DNA of 64,000 nt from Pseudomonas sp. P5_109 (GCF_034009455.1 NZ_CP125380.1:3361501-3425500); one strand, 5' to 3'. Shown: positions 16,567-25,061, counted from the stretch's first letter. Notes: generated by a model from the sequence alone, not told the origin. Program-made: numbers and translations.

Positions 16567-18177
16567 ATGCGGAGCAGGCTGCTCGCTGTAATGTTTACTG
16601 TTTTCGGGATGTTTTGGTCGGTGCAACTGTGGGCCGAGGACGCGCCGAAAGTGGTTGATGCTCCCGCTGAATTGAAAGTCGCCAACCGCAGCGTCATGGT
16701 GTTTCGTGCGACCCTCCTCGGCGAAGGCCCGGCCTCGCGGGTCAAACGGGCGAAAACCGTGATCGGTGAGGTGCTGGATGACGCTGACGACCTCAATGTC
16801 ACCCTCGACCCGATCATGAAAAGCTACATGGTGCTGCTGGGCAGCCGGCGCGCCTTTATCGTTTCGCCCAAGGACTTCGACGAGACTGAATATGACTCGG
16901 TGCAGCAGGCCGCCGAAGCCGCGGCCGACAGACTGCGCCAGGTCGTGGCCGAAACCCGCGAAGCCCGCAGCCTGCAGTTGATCCTGCGCTCGGTAGTCGC
17001 CGCGTTGATCGCCACCGGCATTTACATCGCGCTGCTGTTTGGCATGTCGTACCTGCGGCGCAGAGTGCTGAAGAAGCTGCCCGAACTGATGCATCGGCAC
17101 ACCAAGGCCCTTAAGGTCGGGCGGGTTCCGCTGGTCGACGCCAATTATCTGTACCCGTTGGCCAGCCGCCTGCTGGAGCTGGTGCGCTGGATCGTCGTGT
17201 TGCTGCTGACGTACGAATGGCTGGGCTTTGTCCTGTCACGTTTTCCCTATACCCGGCCCTGGGGCGAAAGCCTCAACAACTATCTGCTGGAACTCGGCGA
17301 CTATCTGCTGCAAGGGATCGTCGGTGCCATACCCGGGCTGGGCGTGGCGCTGGCGATATTCTTTATCGCCCGTGGTGTAACCGCATTCATGCGGCGGATA
17401 CTGCGGCGCATGGCGGCACCGGGCACCTTCAGCTGGCTGAACCATGAAACCCTGCAACCGACCCAACGCCTGACCTCCCTGGCGATCTGGCTGTTTGCCC
17501 TGGCCATGGCTTATCCGTACCTGCCGGGTGCCGGCACCGATGCATTCAAAGGCTTGTCGGTGTTGATCGGCCTGATGATTTCCCTGGGCGCCACCAGCGT
17601 GGTCGGCCAGGCGGCGGCGGGGTTGATCCTGACCTACACCCGAACCCTGCGCCCCGGTGAGTTCGTGCGTATTGGCGACTACGAAGGCACGGTGACCGAA
17701 CTTGGCATGTTCACCACCAGCATTCGCACCGGCCTGGGCGAGGTGCTGACCCTGCCCAATTCGATGATCACCGGCACCGTCACCAAGAACTACTCGCGGG
17801 TGGTGCAAGGCCCCGGCTACGTGGTCGACACCGTCGTGACCATCGGCTACGACACGCCGTGGCGCCAGGTGGAGGCGATGCTGCTGGAGGCCGCGGCACG
17901 CACGCCGGGGATTCTCGAAGTGCCGCCGGCCCAGGTGTTCCAGACCGCATTGTCGGACTTCTACCCGGAATATCGGCTGGTGGCCCAGGCCATTCCCAGT
18001 CAGCCCCGGCCTCGAGCGGTGCTGCTGAGCATGCTGCACGCCAACATCCAGGATGTGTTCAACGAGTACGGCGTGCAGATCATGTCGCCGCACTATCTGG
18101 GCGATCCGCAGCAAGAGAAATGGGTGCCCCGGGACAAGTGGTACACGGCACCCGCGCAAGAACCGAAGGAATCCTGA
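16567..18177 (+). CDS. MscS-family mechanosensitive ion channel with N-terminal extension
   Basis: A 536-residue inner-membrane channel. The first ~22 residues form a signal-like helix (LLAVMFTVFGMFWSVQLWA). A periplasmic region to about residue 135 and several transmembrane segments follow. The pore helix is Gly/Ala-rich (LIGLMISLGATSVVGQAAAG), continuing into the beta domain LRPGEFVRIGDYEGTVTELGMF, the MscS hallmark. The conserved PNSMITG element follows. Such channels release solutes on hypo-osmotic shock. Its gene ends 25 bp before the remnant of an AspT-like antiporter, which suggests they once formed one operon. Confidence 0.9.
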   Translation: MRSRLLAVMFTVFGMFWSVQLWAEDAPKVVDAPAELKVANRSVMVFRATLLGEGPASRVKRAKTVIGEVLDDADDLNVTLDPIMKSYMVLLGSRRAFIVSPKDFDETEYDSVQQAAEAAADRLRQVVAETREARSLQLILRSVVAALIATGIYIALLFGMSYLRRRVLKKLPELMHRHTKALKVGRVPLVDANYLYPLASRLLELVRWIVVLLLTYEWLGFVLSRFPYTRPWGESLNNYLLELGDYLLQGIVGAIPGLGVALAIFFIARGVTAFMRRILRRMAAPGTFSWLNHETLQPTQRLTSLAIWLFALAMAYPYLPGAGTDAFKGLSVLIGLMISLGATSVVGQAAAGLILTYTRTLRPGEFVRIGDYEGTVTELGMFTTSIRTGLGEVLTLPNSMITGTVTKNYSRVVQGPGYVVDTVVTIGYDTPWRQVEAMLLEAAARTPGILEVPPAQVFQTALSDFYPEYRLVAQAIPSQPRPRAVLLSMLHANIQDVFNEYGVQIMSPHYLGDPQQEKWVPRDKWYTAPAQEPKES

Positions 18178-18202
18178 TTACGCCTGAAAGGGAGTTCGCA
18201 CC

Positions 18203-18331
18203 ATGATCGAGTTTGTGCTCCATGCCTTGCGGACCGACCAGGAAATCGCGGTGTTCCTGGCCATTGCCCTGGGCGTCTTCATCGGCCGCATCCACATTGG
18301 CAGTTTTCACCTCGGCTCGGTAGCCGGTTAG
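18203..18331 (+). pseudogene. 5' remnant of an AspT/YbjL-type antiporter gene
   Basis: A 42-codon frame with a good RBS (AAAGGGAG at 18187-18194). Its translation starts MIEFVLHALRTDQEIAVFLA and ends GRIHIGSFHLGSVAG before TAG. This matches the first membrane helix and the GSFxLGSVAG motif that opens aspartate:alanine antiporter (AspT, YidE/YbjL) proteins, which are normally over 500 residues. A shifted frame reads GVL directly after the stop, then homology is lost. A frameshift/deletion therefore appears to have removed the rest. It may still be translated as a one-helix peptide. Confidence 0.65.
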
Positions 18332-18449
18332 CGGGGTACTCAAAAGCGCCGGCAAGGGCTCCGGGTTTTGGCGTTAATGGCTTTTTTGGCGCTATGCGGG
18401 GGGATAGAGTGCGTTGAGCGACCGGCAAGGCCGCTCAGTTGTAGCGGTA

Positions 18450-18950
18450 TTAGAAAAGCATGTAGGCCGATGCGGTCGTCTGGTTCAGGTCGATCTCTCC
18501 GACCTCCAGGACTTCGTATTCCGCGCGCAGGCCGATGTTGCGAAAGACATCGAACTCCACGCCGACGCCGTAGGTCAGGTCAACCCCGGTATCGTCGTCG
18601 GTGGCATTGCCATCGGCATCCCAGGCGTGAGCGCCGACGCTGCCGAATAACCGCAATCGGTCACCCAGCGGAAAGCCGACATGGGCGGCAGCCTGGGCCG
18701 ACTTGCCATCGAAATCGACGTTCTTGTCCTTGAATTGACCGAGATCGACATAGGCCCCCTCGAAGGCCAGGTAGCTATTGACGCGATAACCTGCATAAAC
18801 CTTGTAGCTGGTGTCCTCGTCGTCGAGCCGGGATTCATCGGTCTGAATGCTGGTTACGCCAGCGCCAAGATATAAACCTTTGTCATCAGCAAGCGCCTGG
18901 ACAGACAGCAACGATAGCAGTGAAGCGAAGCCAAGGTTTCGAAGTAGCAT
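18450..18950 (-). CDS. Outer-membrane beta-barrel protein (OmpA/OmpW-like small porin)
   Basis: A 166-residue secreted protein. A signal peptide (MLLRNLGFASLLSLLSVQAL, cut before ADDKG) is followed by alternating amphipathic strands such as YKVYAGYRVNSYLAFEGAYV, LRLFGSVGAHAW and RNIGLRAEYEVLEV. It ends in a C-terminal Phe, as expected for substrates of the outer-membrane assembly machine. The size fits an eight-stranded barrel. A shorter relative with the same signal and ADDKG-Y opening lies on the same strand at 21973-22305. The physiological role is unknown. Confidence 0.8.
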   Translation of the reverse strand: MLLRNLGFASLLSLLSVQALADDKGLYLGAGVTSIQTDESRLDDEDTSYKVYAGYRVNSYLAFEGAYVDLGQFKDKNVDFDGKSAQAAAHVGFPLGDRLRLFGSVGAHAWDADGNATDDDTGVDLTYGVGVEFDVFRNIGLRAEYEVLEVGEIDLNQTTASAYMLF

Positions 18951-19020
18951 GGGTTGTGGAGTCCTTGTACAGGTTTGTCAGGTGTTAGGGTTCGGCGAGC
19001 ATTTGATGGGCCATGAGGGG

Positions 19021-20616
19021 TTAATAGAAGTCATTGATTGGTATTTTTGAGGCGTAGGGCGGGATGTTTGCCGGACATTGAAAGTAGCGTCTTGCCAACG
19101 CTTGGATGGGCAGCGCTTTGCAGAACAACCAGCCTTGCGCCAATAGGACTCCCTCCGACACCAGGTGCGGCAGTTGCTCCGCAGTCTCGACACCTTCGGC
19201 CACGACCTTGAGTCTTAGCGACCTGGCCAACTGGGCAATGTGTCGCCACAGGGCATCCTTGGCCGCGATCCTGTCGCCTGCGATGAACGAGCGATCTATT
19301 TTGAGAATGTCGAAAGGCACTGAATCGAGGAGCGCGAGGTTGGAGTAACCGATACCGAAGTCGTCCACGGCAATGCGATGACCGCACGCCCGAAGCCGTT
19401 GCAGTTGCATGGCGGCAGGCTTCTGGTCGAGCAGGGTTCTTTCGGTAATTTCAAAGGCCATGGCTGACGCAGGCATGTTGTAGGTCGCCAGCACGCTGGC
19501 CACATAGTCTGGAAAGCTCGGGTCCTGAATATCCTGGGCGCAAAGATTGACCGTAATGTAGAAATCCTTGCACGCCCAAAGGTAAGTGCTGTAGTCCTCC
19601 GCTACTTGTCGAATCACCGAACGCGTCAGTTTGCGGATCAAGTCAGACTTCTCCGCCACCGCAATGAAAACGTCCGCAGGCATAGGGGTGCCGTTGTCGC
19701 TCCAGTGAGAAAGAGATTCGGCGCCCACCAGATAACCTGTCGTCAAATTGACGATGGGCTGATAGTGAACACCCAGTGCGTTGGCTTTCAGGGCATGGCG
19801 AAGCCGGACGGCGGTCGAGGTGTAATGACGCTGGATACACCTTGCGAGCAAGAGCAGCACTGCGAACACGCAGGCAAGGCCAATGAATAATTTGAATTTG
19901 AGGTCTGTCAGGGCACTCAACGGCAGAGAAATGACGGAAATCAGTTCATTTCGGTTGCCGGCAAAGGCGATGAGGACCTTGTCTGTCGAGGTCACCAGTT
20001 CTTCAAGGTGGAACGGCTTCTGCATCGTCAGGGGGGTGGCGGCCGTGGAGGCAATGGGGACTGCGCCGCCGGGACCGATCAGGTCCAGTTGCAGGTCCTT
20101 GGGGAACTTCAAATTGTCGAGCAGGATCTTCTTGTTTGCCCAGACATAGGTTGATCGTTCCGACACGATGATGAAGTCGCTGTCCGCGGAAACTGCGTGG
20201 CCAGAATCCACCCAATAGGTTCGCTTTCCAACGGAAAACTTGCGCTTTTCGTTACCGGCCAGTATCGACGGGAGTTCTTGTCCGTAGGAGGAACAGATCT
20301 TGCCATTGGGCAACTGGATTGCCGCCTGATCAACAAAACGCAGGTTTTTAACCAGATCGGACAGTTGTGAATATTGCTCGACAGAGCATGCCTGGCCCGA
20401 ACGATCAAAATCGCCGAGCGTTTCCAGTACCTTGTCGATCTGCGCATTGGGCTCCACTTGAGCCGCGCGCAGATCGGCATAAACGTTGTTCAACTTCCGT
20501 GCAATGAATAGCTCCGCCATTCCTCCAGCACAGAACCATGCGGCCCAACCCGCCGCAGCAATCAGGCATACAGCGACTGCGTGCCTTCCAAGTAACGCTT
20601 TATATGCGGCAACCAT
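19021..20616 (-). CDS. CSS-motif and EAL domain c-di-GMP phosphodiesterase
   Basis: A 531-residue membrane protein. An N-terminal helix (VAVCLIAAAGWAAWFCAGG), then a periplasmic CSS domain with CSVEQYS and KICSSYGQ, then a second helix (LFIGLACVFAVLLLLA), precede a cytoplasmic EAL domain. The EAL triad reads ESL instead of EAL. The other catalytic elements are present: EITERTLL, VDDFGIGYSNLALLD, LKIDRSFI and VAEGVET. Hydrolysis of c-di-GMP is therefore likely, controlled by redox or ligand input at the periplasmic Cys pair. I place the start at 20616 because a separate small gene occupies 20678-20782. The ORF could be read from 20730, but that would overlap it. Confidence 0.87.
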   Translation of the reverse strand: MVAAYKALLGRHAVAVCLIAAAGWAAWFCAGGMAELFIARKLNNVYADLRAAQVEPNAQIDKVLETLGDFDRSGQACSVEQYSQLSDLVKNLRFVDQAAIQLPNGKICSSYGQELPSILAGNEKRKFSVGKRTYWVDSGHAVSADSDFIIVSERSTYVWANKKILLDNLKFPKDLQLDLIGPGGAVPIASTAATPLTMQKPFHLEELVTSTDKVLIAFAGNRNELISVISLPLSALTDLKFKLFIGLACVFAVLLLLARCIQRHYTSTAVRLRHALKANALGVHYQPIVNLTTGYLVGAESLSHWSDNGTPMPADVFIAVAEKSDLIRKLTRSVIRQVAEDYSTYLWACKDFYITVNLCAQDIQDPSFPDYVASVLATYNMPASAMAFEITERTLLDQKPAAMQLQRLRACGHRIAVDDFGIGYSNLALLDSVPFDILKIDRSFIAGDRIAAKDALWRHIAQLARSLRLKVVAEGVETAEQLPHLVSEGVLLAQGWLFCKALPIQALARRYFQCPANIPPYASKIPINDFY

Positions 20617-20677
20617 CGAAAAACCCCGAGGTGTCAATATTTCACTGTGCACTGCTGTCGTCGTGGATAAAACGCCT

Positions 20678-20782
20678 TCAGTACCAGTCAATGACCCAGG
20701 CCAATAAGATGCCGCTTGCGTAGACGGCAATGCATAGAGCGATCTTCTGCTTGAGTGGCAGTGTATTTATTCGATGATGCAT
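20678..20782 (-). CDS. 34-residue single-helix membrane peptide upstream of the EAL gene
   Basis: A minus-strand ORF of 35 codons has an excellent Shine-Dalgarno (AAGGAGAT, 7 bp before ATG). It encodes a basic N-terminus (MHHRINTLPLKQK) then one hydrophobic helix (IALCIAVYASGILLAWVI) and ends DWY. This is the architecture of small inner-membrane proteins. It ends 62 bp before the CSS-EAL phosphodiesterase start on the same strand, so the two are probably cotranscribed. It is too short for ordinary ORF calling. A regulatory partner of the phosphodiesterase is an inference. Confidence 0.6.
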   Translation of the reverse strand: MHHRINTLPLKQKIALCIAVYASGILLAWVIDWY

Positions 20783-20858
20783 GCTTATCTCCTTGAGTGG
20801 GAAAATAAGCAATTGTGGGTACCTGTGGTTGATCAAGGAAAATTATTAATCATCATTT

Positions 20859-21896
20859 TCAGGGCTTTGATGAAAGTCCGTTAACGAGATAACTTCTCTG
20901 GTCAGCCATCTGGTTGTAAATGGATGAGGTGGTGTTCCTGGGTTTGGCTGAGTTGCGCCTGGCCGTTTCTGACGGTGACTCTCCGTAAGCAATCTGATAG
21001 GCCTTGGAAAACCGACCCAGATGGTGAAAGTTCCAGAACATCGCGGTTTCTGTCACGGTGGGCCAGGTTTTATTAATCAGGTCGCGACGGGCACTTGCCA
21101 GTCTCAAATTTCTGATATAGGCCATTGGTGACATCCCGAAGGTTTCAATAAAACCAAAGTGCAGGGTGCGTGTGGTGGTTTCAAGTTGCCTTACGAGTGA
21201 TTTTATATTGAGTGTTTTTTTTGTATTTTCATGAATGTACTCGATGGCTTGTATCGCCACCTTTCGCCTGGTTGGCACCTTGCGGTTGATGCCGCCAGCG
21301 GGTGTCAACGCCTGCAATAGCGAAGCAAGTACCGTACTTTCTATCGCTGAACGCTGCGCTTCGCCCAGTTGTGGTGAGGCACAGTCGTTGATGTCTACGC
21401 ACGCAGCGCTGATGGCTTGAATGGCCGACTGGATGAATTGAAAGTTTTCAGCCTGAAAACTGTGGTTTGTCCTGTTGGCAAGGATGTCTATGACACGGTG
21501 TTGTTGGCGGCATCGGTCATAGTGCTCCAGCGTTGTGGTGATGGTGAAAAGTGTTTCGTTCGGTTCGCAGGTGTAATGCACCGATTCATCGCTGTGCAAT
21601 ACGATGACTTCATTCGGCCGTAGTTTGTGATTGTTTACGACGGGGCACCCAATCGGCGACTGGGAAATGGCGAACGTCACGAATCCGGCAGGGACAGAAC
21701 TGACCAGGGTGACGGATGAGTCGAACTCAAGGCGACTGCACTGGAGTACGGGGCTGTGAAAGAGTTTGTGTTGCCGAATGCGCGCCTCATGCTCAGTCGG
21801 GATCAGGCTCATTTCCCAATTGCCAATTGTTCTGTTCAGTTGGCTCGGCGAGGCAGAAGACAAATGAAAGATTTCATCGGGCGGTGCAATACTCAT
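20859..21896 (-). CDS. AraC-family transcriptional regulator
   Basis: A 345-residue regulator with an N-terminal sensing region of about 220 residues and a C-terminal AraC double helix-turn-helix (about 230-325). The latter includes LNIKSLVRQLETTTRTLHFGF, GMSPMAYIRNLRLASARRDL and FSKAYQIAYGESPSETARR. The wing region TETAMFWNFHHLGRFSKAY resembles AraC proteins of the EutR/cupin-less subgroup. It is codirectional with the downstream phosphodiesterase genes and AT-richer than the flanking core genes. Its target is unknown; the neighbouring secreted proteins are candidates. Confidence 0.85.
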   Translation of the reverse strand: MSIAPPDEIFHLSSASPSQLNRTIGNWEMSLIPTEHEARIRQHKLFHSPVLQCSRLEFDSSVTLVSSVPAGFVTFAISQSPIGCPVVNNHKLRPNEVIVLHSDESVHYTCEPNETLFTITTTLEHYDRCRQQHRVIDILANRTNHSFQAENFQFIQSAIQAISAACVDINDCASPQLGEAQRSAIESTVLASLLQALTPAGGINRKVPTRRKVAIQAIEYIHENTKKTLNIKSLVRQLETTTRTLHFGFIETFGMSPMAYIRNLRLASARRDLINKTWPTVTETAMFWNFHHLGRFSKAYQIAYGESPSETARRNSAKPRNTTSSIYNQMADQRSYLVNGLSSKP

Positions 21897-21972
21897 GAAA
21901 TTGAAAGCTCATCTGTTAAATGATCAGGATCAGGCCTGACGGGCAGTCATGGGGAAGATACGCATCGGCGTG

Positions 21973-22305
21973 TCAGAGTCCCCGGATCAGTTCCAATTCC
22001 GCCGAAAACGCGTACTTGCTGGCCAACGCCGAGTCATCCATGTGCTGAACGTTGCGCGGGTCGATTTTCGAACTGAAGATCTGCGATTGGGGTTTCATCG
22101 GGTCAATGGCTGCTGCTGTAAAGGAGTAAAAATCGTCAATACGATAACCGGTTTTTACCTGATAGCCAGTTTTCACGGTGCTTGGGGCCTTTTTGTTGGT
22201 TTCGACACTCGTCAATTTTGTACTGTAGATGCCCTTGTCGTCGGCCATGGCCTTGAGGGAAAGCAATAAACCAAACGACACGGTGACGAATTTTTTCAGT
22301 AGCAT
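21973..22305 (-). CDS. Small exported protein, shortened relative of the barrel protein at 18450-18950
   Basis: A 110-residue protein with a signal peptide (MLLKKFVTVSFGLLLSLKAM) and a mature start ADDKGIYS. It aligns by eye with the barrel protein at 18450-18950: MLL at the start, ADDKG-Y after the cleavage site, then YQVKTGYRIDDFYSF against YKVYAGYRVNSYLAF. After about residue 70 the similarity ends and there are too few residues for a barrel. RBS AAGGAATCG is well placed. It may be a degenerate copy or a specialised periplasmic form. Confidence 0.65.
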   Translation of the reverse strand: MLLKKFVTVSFGLLLSLKAMADDKGIYSTKLTSVETNKKAPSTVKTGYQVKTGYRIDDFYSFTAAAIDPMKPQSQIFSSKIDPRNVQHMDDSALASKYAFSAELELIRGL

Positions 22306-22458
22306 CGAGGCGATTCCTTGTTAACAGTTTATTCAGGCAGAGCAGAATGTCAGTTGCGGCTCTGCCACGACTTGGGCTGCAAATACTCTCACTTCGATAG
22401 TGCCTGCCAAAGTCAATAACTCATATTTACGAGGTCGCCAGGATGGGTCGCATGCGCG

Positions 22459-22758
22459 TCAGAGTATTATCAGCGAACTGGCGTAACTCGTGCCGGCATC
22501 ACCTTGTGGCGGGGTTGAGAGAGGGAAATCATCGTCCTGCTCGTCCGCGTGATACACATTTTCACTATGAATTTTCAGATGCGATAGTTTCTGAACGTCG
22601 TCCGGGCTTGTTTCAATTTCATAATACTCAATGGTCGTGCTTTCGACAGAGTGCTCGTCGTGCGCTAACGAATAAGCTGGCATGGCGGACAAAAATGCAA
22701 CCGCCAGGAATCCGAATGTCGTCGATTTATGAATTCGCAGGAAATGCATGGCTTTCAC
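22459..22758 (-). CDS. Small exported hypothetical protein
   Basis: 99 residues. The GTG start has AGGAG six bp upstream; an internal ATG at 22749 is less well placed. The N-terminus is a signal peptide (FGFLAVAFLSAMPAYSLA, cut before HDEHS). The mature part is acidic (HADEQDDDF) and His-containing, which would suit metal or proton sensing, but no family is recognised. It lies downstream of the ToxR/ToxS-like pair on the same strand. Confidence 0.55.
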   Translation of the reverse strand: MKAMHFLRIHKSTTFGFLAVAFLSAMPAYSLAHDEHSVESTTIEYYEIETSPDDVQKLSHLKIHSENVYHADEQDDDFPLSTPPQGDAGTSYASSLIIL

Positions 22759-22922
22759 TTGATTCTCCTGTGTAGGGCATTGTCCCGGACGAGAATCAAG
22801 CTGGCTCGATTCTAAAGGTTATCGGCGAGGGATTTTTGGCAGGAGAGGTGATTGATTCAAATCAATAAGGGTTATTTTTGTTTGAGAAGTTGTTTGGATG
22901 TCGAGTCGGTTCGCGAGGCCGG

Positions 22923-23405
22923 TCAATGGTTCATACAGCGCAGGCGGCCAAGTTCATGTACATAAAAGCACACGGCGCTTTTGTCAGGTGTTGGAATCAA
23001 TTCGTAATTTAGAATGGCACCTTCCTGCAAGACGTATTGACGTCTGAAGAACAGGTCGGGAGTCTTTTCAATGGCAAAAAGTTCATTGTCCTGGCTGAGC
23101 TTGATGTTGCTGACCTTGATCTCGACGTGTGTACTGCTTTCTCCGATGATATTCGCTGAAATGGTCGCATTGCGGATTTTCCCATTCAGGCTTTCCAGGG
23201 TTGTCCCAGTGAGTCGGCCATGCCCGATAGTCAGGTACTCTTCGGTATTGAGTTGATTGAGATCTTCCAGCCATTGCCTTGTTTTTGTTTGATAACTGGT
23301 GTTTTCCATGTAGCGCGAGGGAGAGTAGAAAAGGGAAAAAAGACAGAGTGCATTGATCAAGGCAATGATCGGCCAGTGAACGGCTTGCGGAATTTTAAAC
23401 TTCAT
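22923..23405 (-). CDS. ToxS-like single-pass periplasmic partner protein
   Basis: 160 residues: a short cytoplasmic tail, one membrane helix (VHWPIIALINALCLFSLF, about 9-26), then a periplasmic domain. Two Cys near the C-terminus (Cys146 and Cys157) could form a disulfide. The ATG overlaps the upstream regulator's stop (ATGA), so translation is coupled. The pairing of a membrane-bound winged-helix regulator with a small coupled periplasmic protein is the layout of ToxR-ToxS, TcpP-TcpH and PsaE-PsaF. No sequence similarity to those partners can be asserted by eye, so the name rests on architecture. The longer upstream frame (to 23501) lies wholly within the regulator gene. Confidence 0.6.
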   Translation of the reverse strand: MKFKIPQAVHWPIIALINALCLFSLFYSPSRYMENTSYQTKTRQWLEDLNQLNTEEYLTIGHGRLTGTTLESLNGKIRNATISANIIGESSTHVEIKVSNIKLSQDNELFAIEKTPDLFFRRQYVLQEGAILNYELIPTPDKSAVCFYVHELGRLRCMNH

Positions 23406-24223
23406 AAGGTGACTTCCAGACATTGACGAATCATCAAGGCGAGGTCTCTTTCGCTGCTGTTCAATTGTAGATTTGCAGTGCTTTGGTCCGGGCGGATACA
23501 CGAAACGGAGTAATTGGCTTTATACAGGTTGATCCAGACCTGGCCCTTCAGGCTTGGCGATAGCTGTTCAGTTTGTTTGACCGACAGGTCCATCAGCGCT
23601 TTAGCCTCGGCAAGATCGCTGCCCACGGCGTGTATGACCAGTCCATTGTTGTCGATACTGGAAATTTCAATTTTTGGCGCGTCGAAGTCAAACTGAAAAA
23701 TAGTAAAGGCACCGACTGCCAGCGTAACGATGTAAGCGATCAGTTGAGCCTTTGTGATGCGGGTGGATTGTTCAGTTTTGGCTGATGGTGCCGGCGGCTC
23801 ATCAATACCAGGTGACGCTGGTTGTCCAGGGCCGGGAGCGACTGGTTGCACAACTTCCTCTGTGGGTGCTGTTATATCTGCCGCAGCATCGACCATACAG
23901 TGTCGGTTGAAGCAGTATCCTCGTCGAGGAACAGTCATCAGAATCTCGTGATCTCGACCGTCATTAAGAATATTGCGTAGTGAGAAAACGGTTTGATTCA
24001 AACTACCGGAGGCAACCACGCGGTCGTTCCAGGTGTAGTCGATGATTTCGTCGCGGCTTTTAGTGACTCCCGGCTCCATGAGCAGCAGGTCCAACAGGCG
24101 CGACTCAGCTCTACCTAGCGTGGAGTTTTGTACATCTCCATGGGGTGTTGTAATGCAAAGCACGGCGCTGTCTGGGTCGAATACGGCCACGGCGCCATTT
24201 TTCAACTTGAAGGTGTGGCTCAT
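23402..24223 (-). CDS. ToxR/CadC-like membrane-bound winged-helix transcriptional regulator
   Basis: 273 residues. An OmpR/PhoB-type winged helix fills about residues 5-108, with GRAESRLLDLLLMEPGVTKS, VVASGSLNQTVFSLRNIL and the wing MTVPRRGYCFN. A Pro-rich linker (118-150) and one transmembrane helix (about 160-179) follow. A periplasmic domain of about 90 residues contains Cys242 and Cys268. ToxR also has two periplasmic Cys. The family senses periplasmic cues (bile, pH, antimicrobials) and binds DNA while membrane-anchored. The start at 24223 follows GGAAGATTTCT. It overlaps its partner gene by 4 bp. Targets are unknown; the nearby secreted and barrel proteins on the same strand are candidates. 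Confidence 0.78.
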   Translation of the reverse strand: MSHTFKLKNGAVAVFDPDSAVLCITTPHGDVQNSTLGRAESRLLDLLLMEPGVTKSRDEIIDYTWNDRVVASGSLNQTVFSLRNILNDGRDHEILMTVPRRGYCFNRHCMVDAAADITAPTEEVVQPVAPGPGQPASPGIDEPPAPSAKTEQSTRITKAQLIAYIVTLAVGAFTIFQFDFDAPKIEISSIDNNGLVIHAVGSDLAEAKALMDLSVKQTEQLSPSLKGQVWINLYKANYSVSCIRPDQSTANLQLNSSERDLALMIRQCLEVTL

Positions 24224-24799
24224 AGAAATCTTCCGTTCAGGCGATTCGGGCCTGAGTATAGGGGCCGGATTTGGCACGGTACATTCTGGTCGGAGAGTGT
24301 GCGCAGATGAGAGGCCAGGCGGAAGGTGCACCGGGTGTCACCGGACAATGCGGGATTGGCTCGTTTCAGCGGCGTGCAGTGCGGAAAACAAACCTGCCCG
24401 TCATTGGTAGCAGTTGAATCGAACAAAGGAAAAGCATGGCTGGATTACCCATGGGTTTTGAATTTGACTCGATAATGATGCTTGGAACGGACTAACTGCG
24501 CTATCCGAAAACTGCAAGCTCGGGCAGTTGGCATTGCGCTGGGCCAAGGTTTGAGCGAGTCGAACTAACTGTTTCGTCAAGGTATTAATTGTTACCTGAG
24601 TTGTTCGAGGTCCTCGGGATACAGATCAATGATGGTTTTTAGCGCGCCCGATTCATGGATGATTATTATTGATGCCAATTAGCTTTGAATCTGGATCGTT
24701 GCAGTTTTAAATGGATCTTGAGGAGCGTTGGCACAAATCACGTTCATGGTTTGTTTGTCGGTATTAAACGATCCTCGCCTCTTGTTTCAACGACCTTTA
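24224..24799 (+). other. AT-rich gene-free stretch upstream of an orphan terminator
   Basis: No convincing protein gene is seen on either strand. A possible promoter is TTGAAT (24685-24690), a 17-bp spacer, then TAAATG (24708-24713). It would drive a transcript of about 117 nt ending at the strong terminator at 24800-24836. The promoter match is weak. Confidence 0.3.
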
Positions 24800-24836
24800 C
24801 CCCGCGTCCTTCCATGGCGGACGCGGGGTTTTTTTT
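24800..24836 (+). terminator. Strong intrinsic terminator without an upstream gene
   Basis: CCCCGCGTCC, a 9-base loop, GGACGCGGGG and then eight T form a perfect 10-bp stem and U-tract on the plus strand. No plus-strand coding gene ends near it, so it probably ends a small RNA or is left from a lost gene. Confidence 0.85.
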
Positions 24837-24866
24837 GGTTCTTTCACGGGATTAGCGGCCCCCTCA

Positions 24867-24989
24867 TTGTCGACCCAGACGCGGTCCCTCGTACGAACCG
24901 GATAAACGCGGCGCACTTGCGTCCATCGCCAGCAAGCCGGCTCCTACAGTTTGGCGTCCAAATCATTTCAACCAGGACGCGGTCCCTTG
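24867..24989 (+). repeat. Partial 139-bp REP unit left of the insertion sequence
   Basis: This copy of the same unit as at 14508-15727 lacks the first REP half. CCCTCGTACGAACCGGATAAA jumps from the head directly into the spacer. The second half (CATCGCCAGCAAGCCGGCTCC) and the linker remain and run up to the insertion point at CCCTTG|TA. Confidence 0.85.
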
Positions 24990-25061
24990 TAATTGGATGG
25001 ACTCGCCCAAGCCGAGGCGTCAATGCGCCACGGTGGCAGTCTAAACAGCCAACGACAGCGA

